This document shows positions 46,482 through 55,015 of a DNA stretch of 64,000 nt, one piece after another (position 1 is the first letter of the stretch; every line of letters begins with the position of its first letter). The DNA lies in the NCBI RefSeq assembly GCF_018860825.1, contig NZ_JAHKPZ010000030.1:163695-227694 (forward strand). The letters are read 5' to 3'. The translations under genes were made by a program, and so were the position numbers. The notes beneath the pieces were generated by a model, which worked only from the letters and a program-made list of their open reading frames with translations, searched no databases and was not told the DNA's origin. Source of the stretch: Lacinutrix sp. C3R15 (GTDB taxonomy: Bacteria > Bacteroidota > Bacteroidia > Flavobacteriales > Flavobacteriaceae).

Positions 46482-46762
46482 GAATTAAAAACACCAATTC
46501 GAGAAGCGGTTGTGCATCATTCACTTTACGGCATGTTTTCCATTAGAAAAGGCAAGTGGAAATTCACTCCAGAATTAGGTTCCGGTGGTTTTACAAAGCA
46601 AAAAATATAGAACCAAAACCTAACGAAGCTCCAGCAACTTTATATGATATGATTAATGATCCTACGGAAAAGAACAATTTGTATAACGAACATCCAGAAG
46701 TTGTTGAAGAATTAAACAACCTTTTAGAGACTTATAAAAGTCAAGGATATAGTAATAAATAA
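46482..46762 (+). pseudogene. C-terminal remnant of a thirteenth sulfatase, frameshifted
   Basis: The reading TPIREAVVHHSLYGMFSIRKGKWK runs into a TAG at 46608-46610. The continuation IEPKPNEAPATLYDMINDPTEKNNLYNEHPEVVEELNNLL resumes in the next frame, consistent with a one-base loss in the A run at 46600-46605. Both parts match the last about 90 residues of sulfatases in this locus (compare HHSISGHFAYRLGKWK at 47991). The catalytic part is missing. It is a leftover of a lost gene copy or of recombination between neighbours. Confidence 0.85.
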
Positions 46763-46795
46763 TTAAAATAAAAAGGGATAACTCTTAACCGAATT

Positions 46796-47929
46796 ATGAC
46801 AGCATCAAAATTAAACACCTTATTAGTAATACTATGTATTACATTTCCTTTTTTAAATGGATTTGCACAAACCGAAGATCAATCCAACGGAGCGTATCGT
46901 GACCTATACCTTCAAAAATCTTGGCAAAAATTAGATAAAAATAAAGACGGGAAATTTCTTGAAAAAGAAAATAGCAGAAGTTGGAAACATTTAAAACAAC
47001 TAGATCTTAACAAAGACAATGCTGTGAGTGAAGAAGAATTCTCAGCAACTAAAATTCCTTATTTAGATCAAGGCGGAGAAAGAAAATTGAATGTATTATA
47101 TAAAGAAACTAAAGAAGAAAATTTATATCTCGATATCTATTATCCGAAAAACAGAATTGCAGGAGAAAAACTACCGGTAGTTATTTACACACATGGAGGT
47201 GGCTGGGCAAATGGTAGCAGACATGGAGCTGCAAATGCTTCTTTTAAAACCGTGCATACAGCACTTTTAGAAAAAGGGTTTTGTGTGGTATCTGTAAGTT
47301 ATAGACTTTGGAAAAATGGAGGCGATACCAGCATGAGAGATTGCGTAATAGATAGTAAAGATGCTTTACGGTATTTATCTAAACATAACGAAGCTCTAGG
47401 CATTGATGCTAATCGGTTTTTCTCTTTTGGAGATTCTGCTGGTGGTCATATTTCCCAAATGTTATTATTAAGTGCGCCAGAAACTTTAAAAGGTGATCCT
47501 GATTTGGCTTCTTATAGGTATAATATGGTCGCTGGAGTATCTTGGTATGGTCCTTGCGATTTTGAGAATATAAGTTTATTCAATCATGATGACAACCCAA
47601 ACTTTAAAGATCGGTTTAGTGCAAGAATAACAAAACCAGATACCAAACCGAAAGACAAATTATTACTGTATAAGGAAATGAGTCCGATTAATTATTTAGA
47701 TAAAAACAGTGCTCCGTTATTAATGATCCAAGGAGACAAGGACACTACCATCCCAGTAAAACACGCTTATTATATGGCAGAAAAAGCGAATAAAGTTGGC
47801 GCACCTGTAACCACATTAATTGTAAAAAACGCAGGACATAATTGGAGAAAAGTAGGTGCAGCTATTAATCCAACACGAGAATCAATAATAGTAACAACAA
47901 TAAATTACTTTGCTTCTCATTTAGAATAA
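46796..47929 (+). CDS. Secreted alpha/beta-hydrolase esterase with EF-hand-like pair
   Basis: 377 residues with a signal peptide (1-25). Residues 47-58 (DKNKDGKFLEKE) and 70-81 (DLNKDNAVSEEE) are EF-hand-like calcium loops. The esterase domain follows: oxyanion HGGGW (133-137), nucleophile S214 in GDSAGGH, D314 or D316 in IQGDKDTT and H348 in AGHNW. It is likely a carbohydrate esterase removing acetyl or similar groups, as the HGGGW and GDSAGG pattern of the lipase/acetylxylan-esterase-like group suggests. Substrate not known. Confidence 0.88.
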   Translation: MTASKLNTLLVILCITFPFLNGFAQTEDQSNGAYRDLYLQKSWQKLDKNKDGKFLEKENSRSWKHLKQLDLNKDNAVSEEEFSATKIPYLDQGGERKLNVLYKETKEENLYLDIYYPKNRIAGEKLPVVIYTHGGGWANGSRHGAANASFKTVHTALLEKGFCVVSVSYRLWKNGGDTSMRDCVIDSKDALRYLSKHNEALGIDANRFFSFGDSAGGHISQMLLLSAPETLKGDPDLASYRYNMVAGVSWYGPCDFENISLFNHDDNPNFKDRFSARITKPDTKPKDKLLLYKEMSPINYLDKNSAPLLMIQGDKDTTIPVKHAYYMAEKANKVGAPVTTLIVKNAGHNWRKVGAAINPTRESIIVTTINYFASHLE

Positions 47930-47990
47930 ATCGATTACTATTTAAAAACAATGCAATAAAAAAAGAGTACTAACAAATTAATAAAATATA

Positions 47991-49496
47991 ATGAAGCTAA
48001 AAGTCAATACAATCCCCTTAATCCTAATCCTATTAAGCTTTTTCTCTTGGACTGCTAACGCGCAAGAAAATTCTAAAAAACCCAATATTGTTTTTATTGT
48101 ATGTGATGATTTAGGCTACGGAGAAATTCAAAGTTTAGCACCAGAAACCAGTAAAATAAAAACACCTTTTACCGATCAATTAACAAAAGAAGGCATGGTC
48201 TTTACAGACGCGCATTCTGGTTCAGCGGTTTGTACACCTACGCGTTATGGCATTATGACTGGACGTTATAGCTGGAGAACAAAACTGCAAAGCGGTGTTG
48301 TTCAAGGCTTTGCGCCTAATCTAGTTAAAGAAGACCGACCAACCATTGCAAACTTCCTTAAAGATCAAGGATATCATACTGCTATTATTGGTAAGTGGCA
48401 TCTTAATTTTCAGTATCTCGACCCAGATACTAAAAAACCAATCGAAAAAATTGCAAAAAAACAGTTACCTCCTGTTGGCGCTATTATTCCAGATGGACCT
48501 GTAAATCGTGGATTTGATTATTATCACGGATTTCATCATGCTCGAGATATGAAAGCAGTAATTGAAAATGATAAAGTAATCCTTTATGATGACGAAATTA
48601 ACATGCTACCGCGATTGACAACTAAATCTGTAGAATACATTACACAACAAGCACAAAATAAAGATGGAAAACCATTTTTCTTATATGTGCCTTTAGGTTC
48701 ACCGCATACACCAATTGTGCCTTCCAAAGAATGGCAAGGTAAAAGTGGCATGGGAGATTATGCAGATTTTGTGATGCAAACAGATGCCACTGTGGGAGCT
48801 ATTACAGAAGCGCTTAAAGCAAATGGATTAACAGAAAACACATTGGTGATATTTACAAGCGACAACGGTACGTCTAAAGCAGCGGATATTGAAGGACTTG
48901 CGGCACAAGGGCATATGGTAAGCGCAGGATATCGTGGTTCTAAATCCGATTTATGGGATGGTGGACATCGTGTTCCTTTTATTGTAAAATGGCCAAATAA
49001 CGTAAAACCGAACTCTACAAGTGATGCCTTAATTTGCTTAACCGATATTATGGCTACCTTTTCTGAGATCACAAATGTTGCTGCTCCAAGTAAAAGTGGT
49101 GAAGATAGTGTGAGTTTTTTACCTGCATTACACGGAGAAGAAATAAATAGCACTAGAGCTGGCATAATACACCATTCTATTAGTGGTCATTTTGCCTACA
49201 GATTAGGAAAATGGAAACTGTTATTAGCCAAAGGATCTGGAGGATGGTCTTCCCCAAGAGAAAGAGAAGCAGCAGATACGCCAATTGCACAATTATATGA
49301 TATAGAAAAGGATCCAGCAGAAATAAATAATCTATATGAAACACGTCCAGAAATTGCTAAAAAACTTTTAAAGCAATTGGAACTAGACATAAATACAGGG
49401 AGAAGCACCAAAGGAGAATTCGCTGAAAATGATGTAGATAAAATCATTTTATGGAAATCGGAAAAGAATAAGAATAAGAATAAGTCTCATCATTAA
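47991..49496 (+). CDS. S1 sulfatase
   Basis: 501 residues with a signal peptide (1-24). Metal loop VCDDLGYGEIQ, formylglycine site C81 in AVCTPTRYGIMTGRYSWR, GKWHLNF and TSDNGTSKA are intact. The C-terminus (RSTKGEFAENDVD) parallels the 44878 copy. It lies downstream of the EF-hand esterase and 8 bp upstream of the second esterase, so desulfation and deacylation genes alternate here. Confidence 0.93.
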   Translation: MKLKVNTIPLILILLSFFSWTANAQENSKKPNIVFIVCDDLGYGEIQSLAPETSKIKTPFTDQLTKEGMVFTDAHSGSAVCTPTRYGIMTGRYSWRTKLQSGVVQGFAPNLVKEDRPTIANFLKDQGYHTAIIGKWHLNFQYLDPDTKKPIEKIAKKQLPPVGAIIPDGPVNRGFDYYHGFHHARDMKAVIENDKVILYDDEINMLPRLTTKSVEYITQQAQNKDGKPFFLYVPLGSPHTPIVPSKEWQGKSGMGDYADFVMQTDATVGAITEALKANGLTENTLVIFTSDNGTSKAADIEGLAAQGHMVSAGYRGSKSDLWDGGHRVPFIVKWPNNVKPNSTSDALICLTDIMATFSEITNVAAPSKSGEDSVSFLPALHGEEINSTRAGIIHHSISGHFAYRLGKWKLLLAKGSGGWSSPREREAADTPIAQLYDIEKDPAEINNLYETRPEIAKKLLKQLELDINTGRSTKGEFAENDVDKIILWKSEKNKNKNKSHH

Positions 49497-49504
49497 TTAG
49501 GAGT

Positions 49505-50368
49505 ATGAAAACTACTAAAATATGTCTAACGTTATTATTAATCGCTTTTTCAATTGTAGCAAAAGGACAAGTTAATTTTGTTCCAGACTCTACTTTAACT
49601 TACAAGTCCACACAGGAAGGTGACTTAAAAATGGATGTTTTTAAACCTTCAAATTATAAAGCTTCCAACAAAAGACCAGTTATTATATTTTTTTTTGGAG
49701 GCGGTTGGGTTGCAGGGCATCCAAAACAATTCTATCAGCAAGCAAGATATTTTTCTGATAAGGGGTATGTAGCAATTTCGGCAGAATACCGAGTACATGG
49801 CAAACATAAAACCACTCCTTTTGAATCTGTAACCGATGGTAAATCTGCCATACGTTGGCTAAGAGAACATGCCGAGGAATTGGACATTGACCCCAATAAA
49901 ATTATAGCTTCTGGCGCATCTGCTGGCGGACACGTAGCAGCTTGTACAGGAGTTATAAAAGGTTTTGAGGAAGATGAACAAAATCTAGATATTAGTTCGC
50001 TTCCTAATGCAATGATTCTTTTTAATCCGGTAATAGACACTACCGAAAAAGGCTATGGTTTGGAAAAAGTAGGCGAAAGTAGAAAAACAGAAATATCACC
50101 ATGTGACCATGTAATTCCTGGCATCCCTCCTACCTTAATATTTCATGGAACTGCGGATAAAACCGTTCCTTTTGAAAATGTAGAACGCTTTACCAAACAA
50201 ATGCATGCCGTAGGAAACATTTGTGAATTAGTTCCTTTTGAAGGGAAAGGCCATGGCTATTTTAATGGTTCTTTTTTTCGTAACAAAAAGACGGATGAAA
50301 TTTTCAATAGTACCATGAATTTATCCATAGCATTTCTTAAAAAGCATCATTTTAACGCAATAGAATAG
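49505..50368 (+). CDS. Secreted alpha/beta-hydrolase esterase
   Basis: 287 residues with a signal peptide (1-21). Oxyanion strand FFFGGGW, nucleophile S139 in GASAGGH, D218 in HGTADKTVP and H250 in GKGHGYF make a complete triad. It is of the BD-FAE/acetylesterase-like type and probably removes acetyl groups from the polysaccharide. It is more compact than the EF-hand esterase upstream. Confidence 0.88.
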   Translation: MKTTKICLTLLLIAFSIVAKGQVNFVPDSTLTYKSTQEGDLKMDVFKPSNYKASNKRPVIIFFFGGGWVAGHPKQFYQQARYFSDKGYVAISAEYRVHGKHKTTPFESVTDGKSAIRWLREHAEELDIDPNKIIASGASAGGHVAACTGVIKGFEEDEQNLDISSLPNAMILFNPVIDTTEKGYGLEKVGESRKTEISPCDHVIPGIPPTLIFHGTADKTVPFENVERFTKQMHAVGNICELVPFEGKGHGYFNGSFFRNKKTDEIFNSTMNLSIAFLKKHHFNAIE

Positions 50369-50422
50369 ACAATGCCCATATTCAGCAATTATTTGAACGA
50401 TTAGAGAAAACACCATATAAAC

Positions 50423-50450
50423 TAATATTATACCTTTACATATAATATTA
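50423..50450 (+). promoter_or_regulatory. Inverted repeat around a possible internal -7 box
   Basis: TAATATTATA (50423-50432) and TATAATATTA (50441-50450) are perfect 10-bp inverted repeats around 8 bases. TACCTTTA (50431-50438), a seven-of-eight match to the -7 box, starts within the left arm. The GH95-like gene starts 27 bp downstream. Confidence 0.4.
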
Positions 50451-50477
50451 TACACCTTACTAATAATCCTAGATAGA

Positions 50478-52850
50478 ATGAAAAAAACAACGGTATCGTA
50501 TTTATTATTTATATTTTGCTTTTCGCAGGTAATCAAAGCACAAAATGTCGATTTTAAAGTAGATTACGAATCTTTTTTATCGAAACACGATATGCTTTGG
50601 GATATTGTTCCAGACAAATGGCAAACCGCGCCTTATTCAGGAAATGGTAATGTGGGGTTTTTATTATATCAAGGTACCGAAGAAAAAGACAATGTAATCT
50701 CCCTTCATATAGGAAGACACGATTATTACGATCATAGAGAAGCCGAGACAAAGGCGGATGAAATGCTTTGGATTAAGCGAAGCCGTTTACCATTAGGTCA
50801 TTTTAAACTGAAATCTAAAGGTAAGATTACTGGTGTGGATATGCGTTTAGATTTATGGAATGCTGAATTAACAGGTACCATAAAAACGTCTAAAGGAAGT
50901 TATACCATTAAAGGCTTTACCCATAGCACCACTGATATTATTTATTTTAAAACTGAGGCAAAAGATGAAAACATAGAGATTACTTGGCATGCCGAAGATC
51001 CTATCCCTCCTGTTTATGAAGTTTTAAAAAGTGGTGGTGGTCCAAAAGGTGGTACTTGGGATAAAATGAGGGCTGTTACTTTAGAAATGGCGCCTAAACC
51101 GACGTTTAGTGAGAAAGATGGTTATAATTTTTGTTACCAACCATTATTCGATAACAGAGGAGAAACTACTACAGGATATAAAATAACAGGCAATCCTTCC
51201 GGAAAACAACAATTAATAGCGAGTGTGCATCATTGTTTTCCAGATCATAACTCTCTAGAAATTGTTAGTGAAAATTTAAAAACTGCGGAAGCACTTTTAA
51301 AAGAAAACAACTTTATATCTACCCATAAAAAATGGTGGCATGACTATTATCCATTAAGTTTCTTAACCATTAATGATGCCGAAAAAGAGTCCTTCTATTG
51401 GATTCAAATGTATAAACTAGGCGCTGCTTCTAGAGGAAACGGCCCCATTTTAGATTTAATGGGACCTTGGTACAACAGAACGTTTTGGCCAATGGTTTGG
51501 GGCGATTTAAATGTGCAACTCATCTATTGGACGCATTTAACAGCCAATAGAATGTCTATTGGAGAATCGCTACCAAACAACATGGACAAATATGCTAAAA
51601 ACCTAGAAAACAATGTACCTGCAAGTTGGAAAAATAGTGCTGCCGTTGCTGCTTTAATGCCGCAAGACCTCATCGCTTTCAACGGAGCAAAAGTGCCAGA
51701 TATGCTAGCATGGATGTTAAACGATTATTGGTTGCATTGCCAATTTGCAGGCGATGATATTCGTATGCGAGACAAACTATTTCCTATCTTGAAAAAAACG
51801 GTAAATAGTTATTTAAATTATATAGAAGACAATCCTGTAGAAGCCGAAGATGGCAAAATTCATATTAAATACAGTTGGTCACCAGAATACAAACCAGGTC
51901 GTGGGCAAGATATTAATTTTACGTTGGCCTTAATTCGTTGGAGCTGTCAAACCCTAATCGATATTGATGAAAAGCATCAAATAAACGACCCGCTTAAAAA
52001 AGAATGGCAACATTTATTAGATAATTTAGTGGATTTTCAAATCGATGAAAATGGTCTTATGGTTGGAAAAGACAGACCTTTTGCAAATCCGCATAGACAT
52101 TATTCCCATTTACTAGCTTTTTATCCTTTAATGGTAATTACACCAGAAAACGAGGAAGATAAAAAATTGTTACGTACATCTTTGGATCATTGGTTAGATG
52201 TTACTTTTAATAGCGGAAAGAAAATTAAAGCCATGCCAGTTACAGGTTATACAGCAACTGGAGCTTCTTCTATGTATGCCAATTTAGGCGATGCTGAAAA
52301 AGCGTATTATTATTTAGATTTTCTAATTAAGCATAAAAACATTTCATCTACTACGATGTATTCCGAAGGAAAAATTAATCCGGTTATTGAAAGTCCGCTG
52401 TCTTTTGCCACAAGTTTACACGATATGATGTTGCAAAGTTGGGGCGGAAAAATACGCGTATTTCCTGCAAGTCCGAAAAAATGGAAAGATGTTGCGTTTC
52501 ATGATTTAAGAACACAAGGTGCCTTTTTAGTCAGTGCTAAAAAAGTAGAAGGAGTTACCGAATTTGTATCCATAAAAAGTTTAAAAGGAAATGCATGTGT
52601 CGTTCATGTAGATTTTGAAAATCCGCAATTTTATATCAACGGAAAATCAATCGCTATAAATAAAGCAGCAGATGATTCTTATAAAATCAATTTAAAGAAA
52701 GATGAAACCGTTATCATTACTTCCAAAGAAATAAATAAAACAGATTTAAGTATTCAAGAATTACCAAAATCGGAAGCAGAGCAAAATCTATTCGGTTATG
52801 GTGAAAAAACAAAACGACTACCAGGTCATGACTATTACAGTTCTTATTAA
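50478..52850 (+). CDS. GH95-like six-hairpin glycosidase
   Basis: 790 residues with a signal peptide (1-21). An N-terminal beta-sandwich (about 30-270) is followed by an (alpha/alpha)6 barrel (about 285-660) and a C-terminal beta domain (LQSWGGKIRVFPASPKKWKDVAFHDLRTQGAFLVSAKK), the GH95 layout. The active-site strand reads MVWGDLNVQLIYW; GH95 fucosidases have N-I-N in this place, here D343-L-N345. Members act on alpha-linked L-fucose or L-galactose, so a related but different sugar is possible. Gap to the next sulfatase is 10 bp. Confidence 0.78.
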   Translation: MKKTTVSYLLFIFCFSQVIKAQNVDFKVDYESFLSKHDMLWDIVPDKWQTAPYSGNGNVGFLLYQGTEEKDNVISLHIGRHDYYDHREAETKADEMLWIKRSRLPLGHFKLKSKGKITGVDMRLDLWNAELTGTIKTSKGSYTIKGFTHSTTDIIYFKTEAKDENIEITWHAEDPIPPVYEVLKSGGGPKGGTWDKMRAVTLEMAPKPTFSEKDGYNFCYQPLFDNRGETTTGYKITGNPSGKQQLIASVHHCFPDHNSLEIVSENLKTAEALLKENNFISTHKKWWHDYYPLSFLTINDAEKESFYWIQMYKLGAASRGNGPILDLMGPWYNRTFWPMVWGDLNVQLIYWTHLTANRMSIGESLPNNMDKYAKNLENNVPASWKNSAAVAALMPQDLIAFNGAKVPDMLAWMLNDYWLHCQFAGDDIRMRDKLFPILKKTVNSYLNYIEDNPVEAEDGKIHIKYSWSPEYKPGRGQDINFTLALIRWSCQTLIDIDEKHQINDPLKKEWQHLLDNLVDFQIDENGLMVGKDRPFANPHRHYSHLLAFYPLMVITPENEEDKKLLRTSLDHWLDVTFNSGKKIKAMPVTGYTATGASSMYANLGDAEKAYYYLDFLIKHKNISSTTMYSEGKINPVIESPLSFATSLHDMMLQSWGGKIRVFPASPKKWKDVAFHDLRTQGAFLVSAKKVEGVTEFVSIKSLKGNACVVHVDFENPQFYINGKSIAINKAADDSYKINLKKDETVIITSKEINKTDLSIQELPKSEAEQNLFGYGEKTKRLPGHDYYSSY

Positions 52851-52860
52851 ATATAAACAC

Positions 52861-54384
52861 ATGAAAAAAACGATTCTATACAGCATCTTTATATGCGCTT
52901 CTTTTATATCCTGCAAAGCACAAGAACAACAAAAAAAACCGAATGTCATTTTTATTTTTTCGGATGATCAAAGGTTTCATTCTCTGAGCATGACAGGCGA
53001 CCCAATAGCGGAAACACCAAATATCGATGCGTTAGCAAAAGAAGGTGTCTTTTTTAACAACGCCTATATTACAAGTCCTATTTGCGGTCCAAGTAGAGCC
53101 AACATCTTTACGGCACAATGGGAACGAAAAAACAAAATTGGTTTTACCAATATTTCAAAACATGTGATTTCTGAAAAAACATACCAAGACAGTTGGCAAG
53201 CACAATTAAAGAATGCTGGATATTCCACTGCTTTTATTGGAAAACACCACACTAAAATTGGAGATAGAAAAGATACACCTTTAGTAGAAAACACCGATTT
53301 TAGTTATTTTGGAAATGGCCATTTAGGATTCTATCCAGAAAAAAAACACAAACAATTCAGCAATCTAAAAAACAAAACCCAAGTGGAAGGTTTATTAGAA
53401 GCTACAAAAGCCTACTTAACACAAGGTGATGATTATAAGTATTTTTACGAAAATGCAGACCCTTCCATTAAAAATCAACTTCAAAAAAGAGATCCTAACA
53501 AACCCTTTTCGGCATGGATTAATTTAAATCTTCCGCATGCCTCTAGTATTGGTGGTATGGGTTCCCGCGATACAGATCCTGAATATTACAAAACAAAGTA
53601 TGACGATGTAAAGCATAAAATGGAATTTCCGGATAACTATCCTCAAGATATTAGCTTACCTGAAAATGTGTATGCAACATCCGATTTAATGAAATATTAT
53701 GTTACTGCTAATAAAGGCAAATTATTAAATGAAAAGCTAAAAATGGATCGCGCTAATTATGCTATCGATTTGATGGTAGGTAATTTACGCACCTTTTTAA
53801 AGGAAATTGGAGAAGCGGATAATACCATTATTGTGTTTTGTTCTGACAATGGTTTATTTTTAGGCGAACACGGATTAGGAGGGAAAACCATTTTATATGA
53901 TGAATCGGTGCATGTTCCTATGATTGTGTATTCGCCATTTTTCAAGGATAAAACAAAAGGAAAAGTGATTGAGGAATTGGTAGTCGGACAAGATATTCCT
54001 GCAACGATACTAGAAATGTGTGGTGTACAAACGCCGCAATCCTATCAAGGAAAAAGTATGCTTCCATTAATAGATGGTAAAAATGAAAACTGGAGAGAAG
54101 ATATCTTTTTAGAAAACTTATTTACAGATCAAGGCTACCCAAGACAAGAAGGAGTACGCAGTAAACAGTTTAAATACATTCGTTCTTTTAGTAAAGCAAA
54201 CGACCGAAATAAATATGTTCCTAATCAATCTACGGAAACGAATGAAGCTCCAATTTACGAAGAATTATTCGATATCATAAACGACCCAAAAGAGCAGAAC
54301 AACTTAGTTGGAAACAAAGATTATATCGACGTTTTAAATGCATACAGAGAAAGATGTAAAACCCTTGTTTCCGAATTGAATTAA
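52861..54384 (+). CDS. S1 sulfatase, lipoprotein, CGPSR type
   Basis: 507 residues from the ATG at 52861; an upstream in-frame ATG at 52798 overlaps the preceding gene and would bury the lipoprotein signal (SFISC, Cys 18). Metal loop FSDDQRFHS, formylglycine site C75 in PICGPSRANIFTAQ and the loop FLGEHGLGGKTILYDESVHVPMIVYS are present. The GEHG/ESVHVP pattern is typical of the iduronate-sulfatase and choline-sulfatase-like branch, so it differs from the other sulfatases here. Confidence 0.93.
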   Translation: MKKTILYSIFICASFISCKAQEQQKKPNVIFIFSDDQRFHSLSMTGDPIAETPNIDALAKEGVFFNNAYITSPICGPSRANIFTAQWERKNKIGFTNISKHVISEKTYQDSWQAQLKNAGYSTAFIGKHHTKIGDRKDTPLVENTDFSYFGNGHLGFYPEKKHKQFSNLKNKTQVEGLLEATKAYLTQGDDYKYFYENADPSIKNQLQKRDPNKPFSAWINLNLPHASSIGGMGSRDTDPEYYKTKYDDVKHKMEFPDNYPQDISLPENVYATSDLMKYYVTANKGKLLNEKLKMDRANYAIDLMVGNLRTFLKEIGEADNTIIVFCSDNGLFLGEHGLGGKTILYDESVHVPMIVYSPFFKDKTKGKVIEELVVGQDIPATILEMCGVQTPQSYQGKSMLPLIDGKNENWREDIFLENLFTDQGYPRQEGVRSKQFKYIRSFSKANDRNKYVPNQSTETNEAPIYEELFDIINDPKEQNNLVGNKDYIDVLNAYRERCKTLVSELN

Positions 54385-54410
54385 CCTTAGAATTAAGGAG
54401 TTCACATTAT

Positions 54411-54454
54411 AAAAGAAGCACTATAACGTTAAAACCTATAGCGCTTCTTTTGTT
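54411..54454 (+). terminator. Terminator-like hairpin after the CGPSR sulfatase
   Basis: GAAGCACTATA and TATAGCGCTTC form a stem with one mismatch, with an A run before it and TTTT after it. It probably ends the main rightward transcript. Confidence 0.75.
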
Positions 54455-54564
54455 TTAAATAGTAACCAATTGATTAACTACATATACTCTAGAGATAATA
54501 AAAACACCAATGACCGATTTAAAAACTTTGTCTTCAATGAAAGCATAAAGAATTAATTTAAGAA

Positions 54565-54744
54565 CCCAGTGCATCTCTTTTATCCGGACATGGAAGCAGC
54601 GGAAAAGCAGTTTTAAGAATGCTTACCAATGACCCCTTAAATGGTTTTCCACAAATTACAAATACAGGTATTTGGATGGTAGAACAACAAGAGGATGGTT
54701 CGTTTCAATTAAAGATGTTTAATGATGTTCCTTTATCGGAATAA
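54565..54744 (+). pseudogene. Remnant possibly of a histidine-phosphatase-family C-terminus
   Basis: A 59-codon open stretch ending TAA reads PSASLLSGHGSSGKAVLRMLTNDP...NTGIWMVEQQEDGSFQLKMFNDVPLSE. A His after a hydrophobic strand, then a helix and a T/N-G-I/W strand is the pattern of the end of phosphoglycerate-mutase-like proteins. There is no start codon or upstream half. The next about 250 bp are stop-rich. The assignment is tentative. Confidence 0.35.
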
Positions 54745-55015
54745 GAAATTATAGTTATGGAGTTAGCAGGCTAAATTTAAATGACAAATGTTTACTGTTT
54801 TTGTGCTTAGATTCTTTTTATTAATAACTGGAATAGCCCAAGATTAAACTTTCAAGATATTGGACCAACTAAAGATTATAACCATAACTTAATGCCCTAT
54901 TTAACGCCTAAACCATACTAATGCAAAAAAAGAGCAAGCATTTGATGGAATAAAGAAATGTTTTTTCGCCTAAGTTCAAGATATTTGATGAAATATTAAT
55001 ACTAAATTAAACTTT
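54745..55015. other. Degenerate-looking intergenic stretch
   Basis: Stops occur in all frames and short open pieces cannot be matched to any family. It ends with GATATTTG (54980-54987), a seven-of-eight -7 box match about 28 bp before the surface lipoprotein start, which suggests that gene has its own promoter. Confidence 0.4.

Noticed and set aside
52798-52860. Upstream ATG of the CGPSR sulfatase
   Set aside because: It overlaps the GH95-like gene by about 50 bp and would bury the lipoprotein signal; the ATG at 52861 is preferred.
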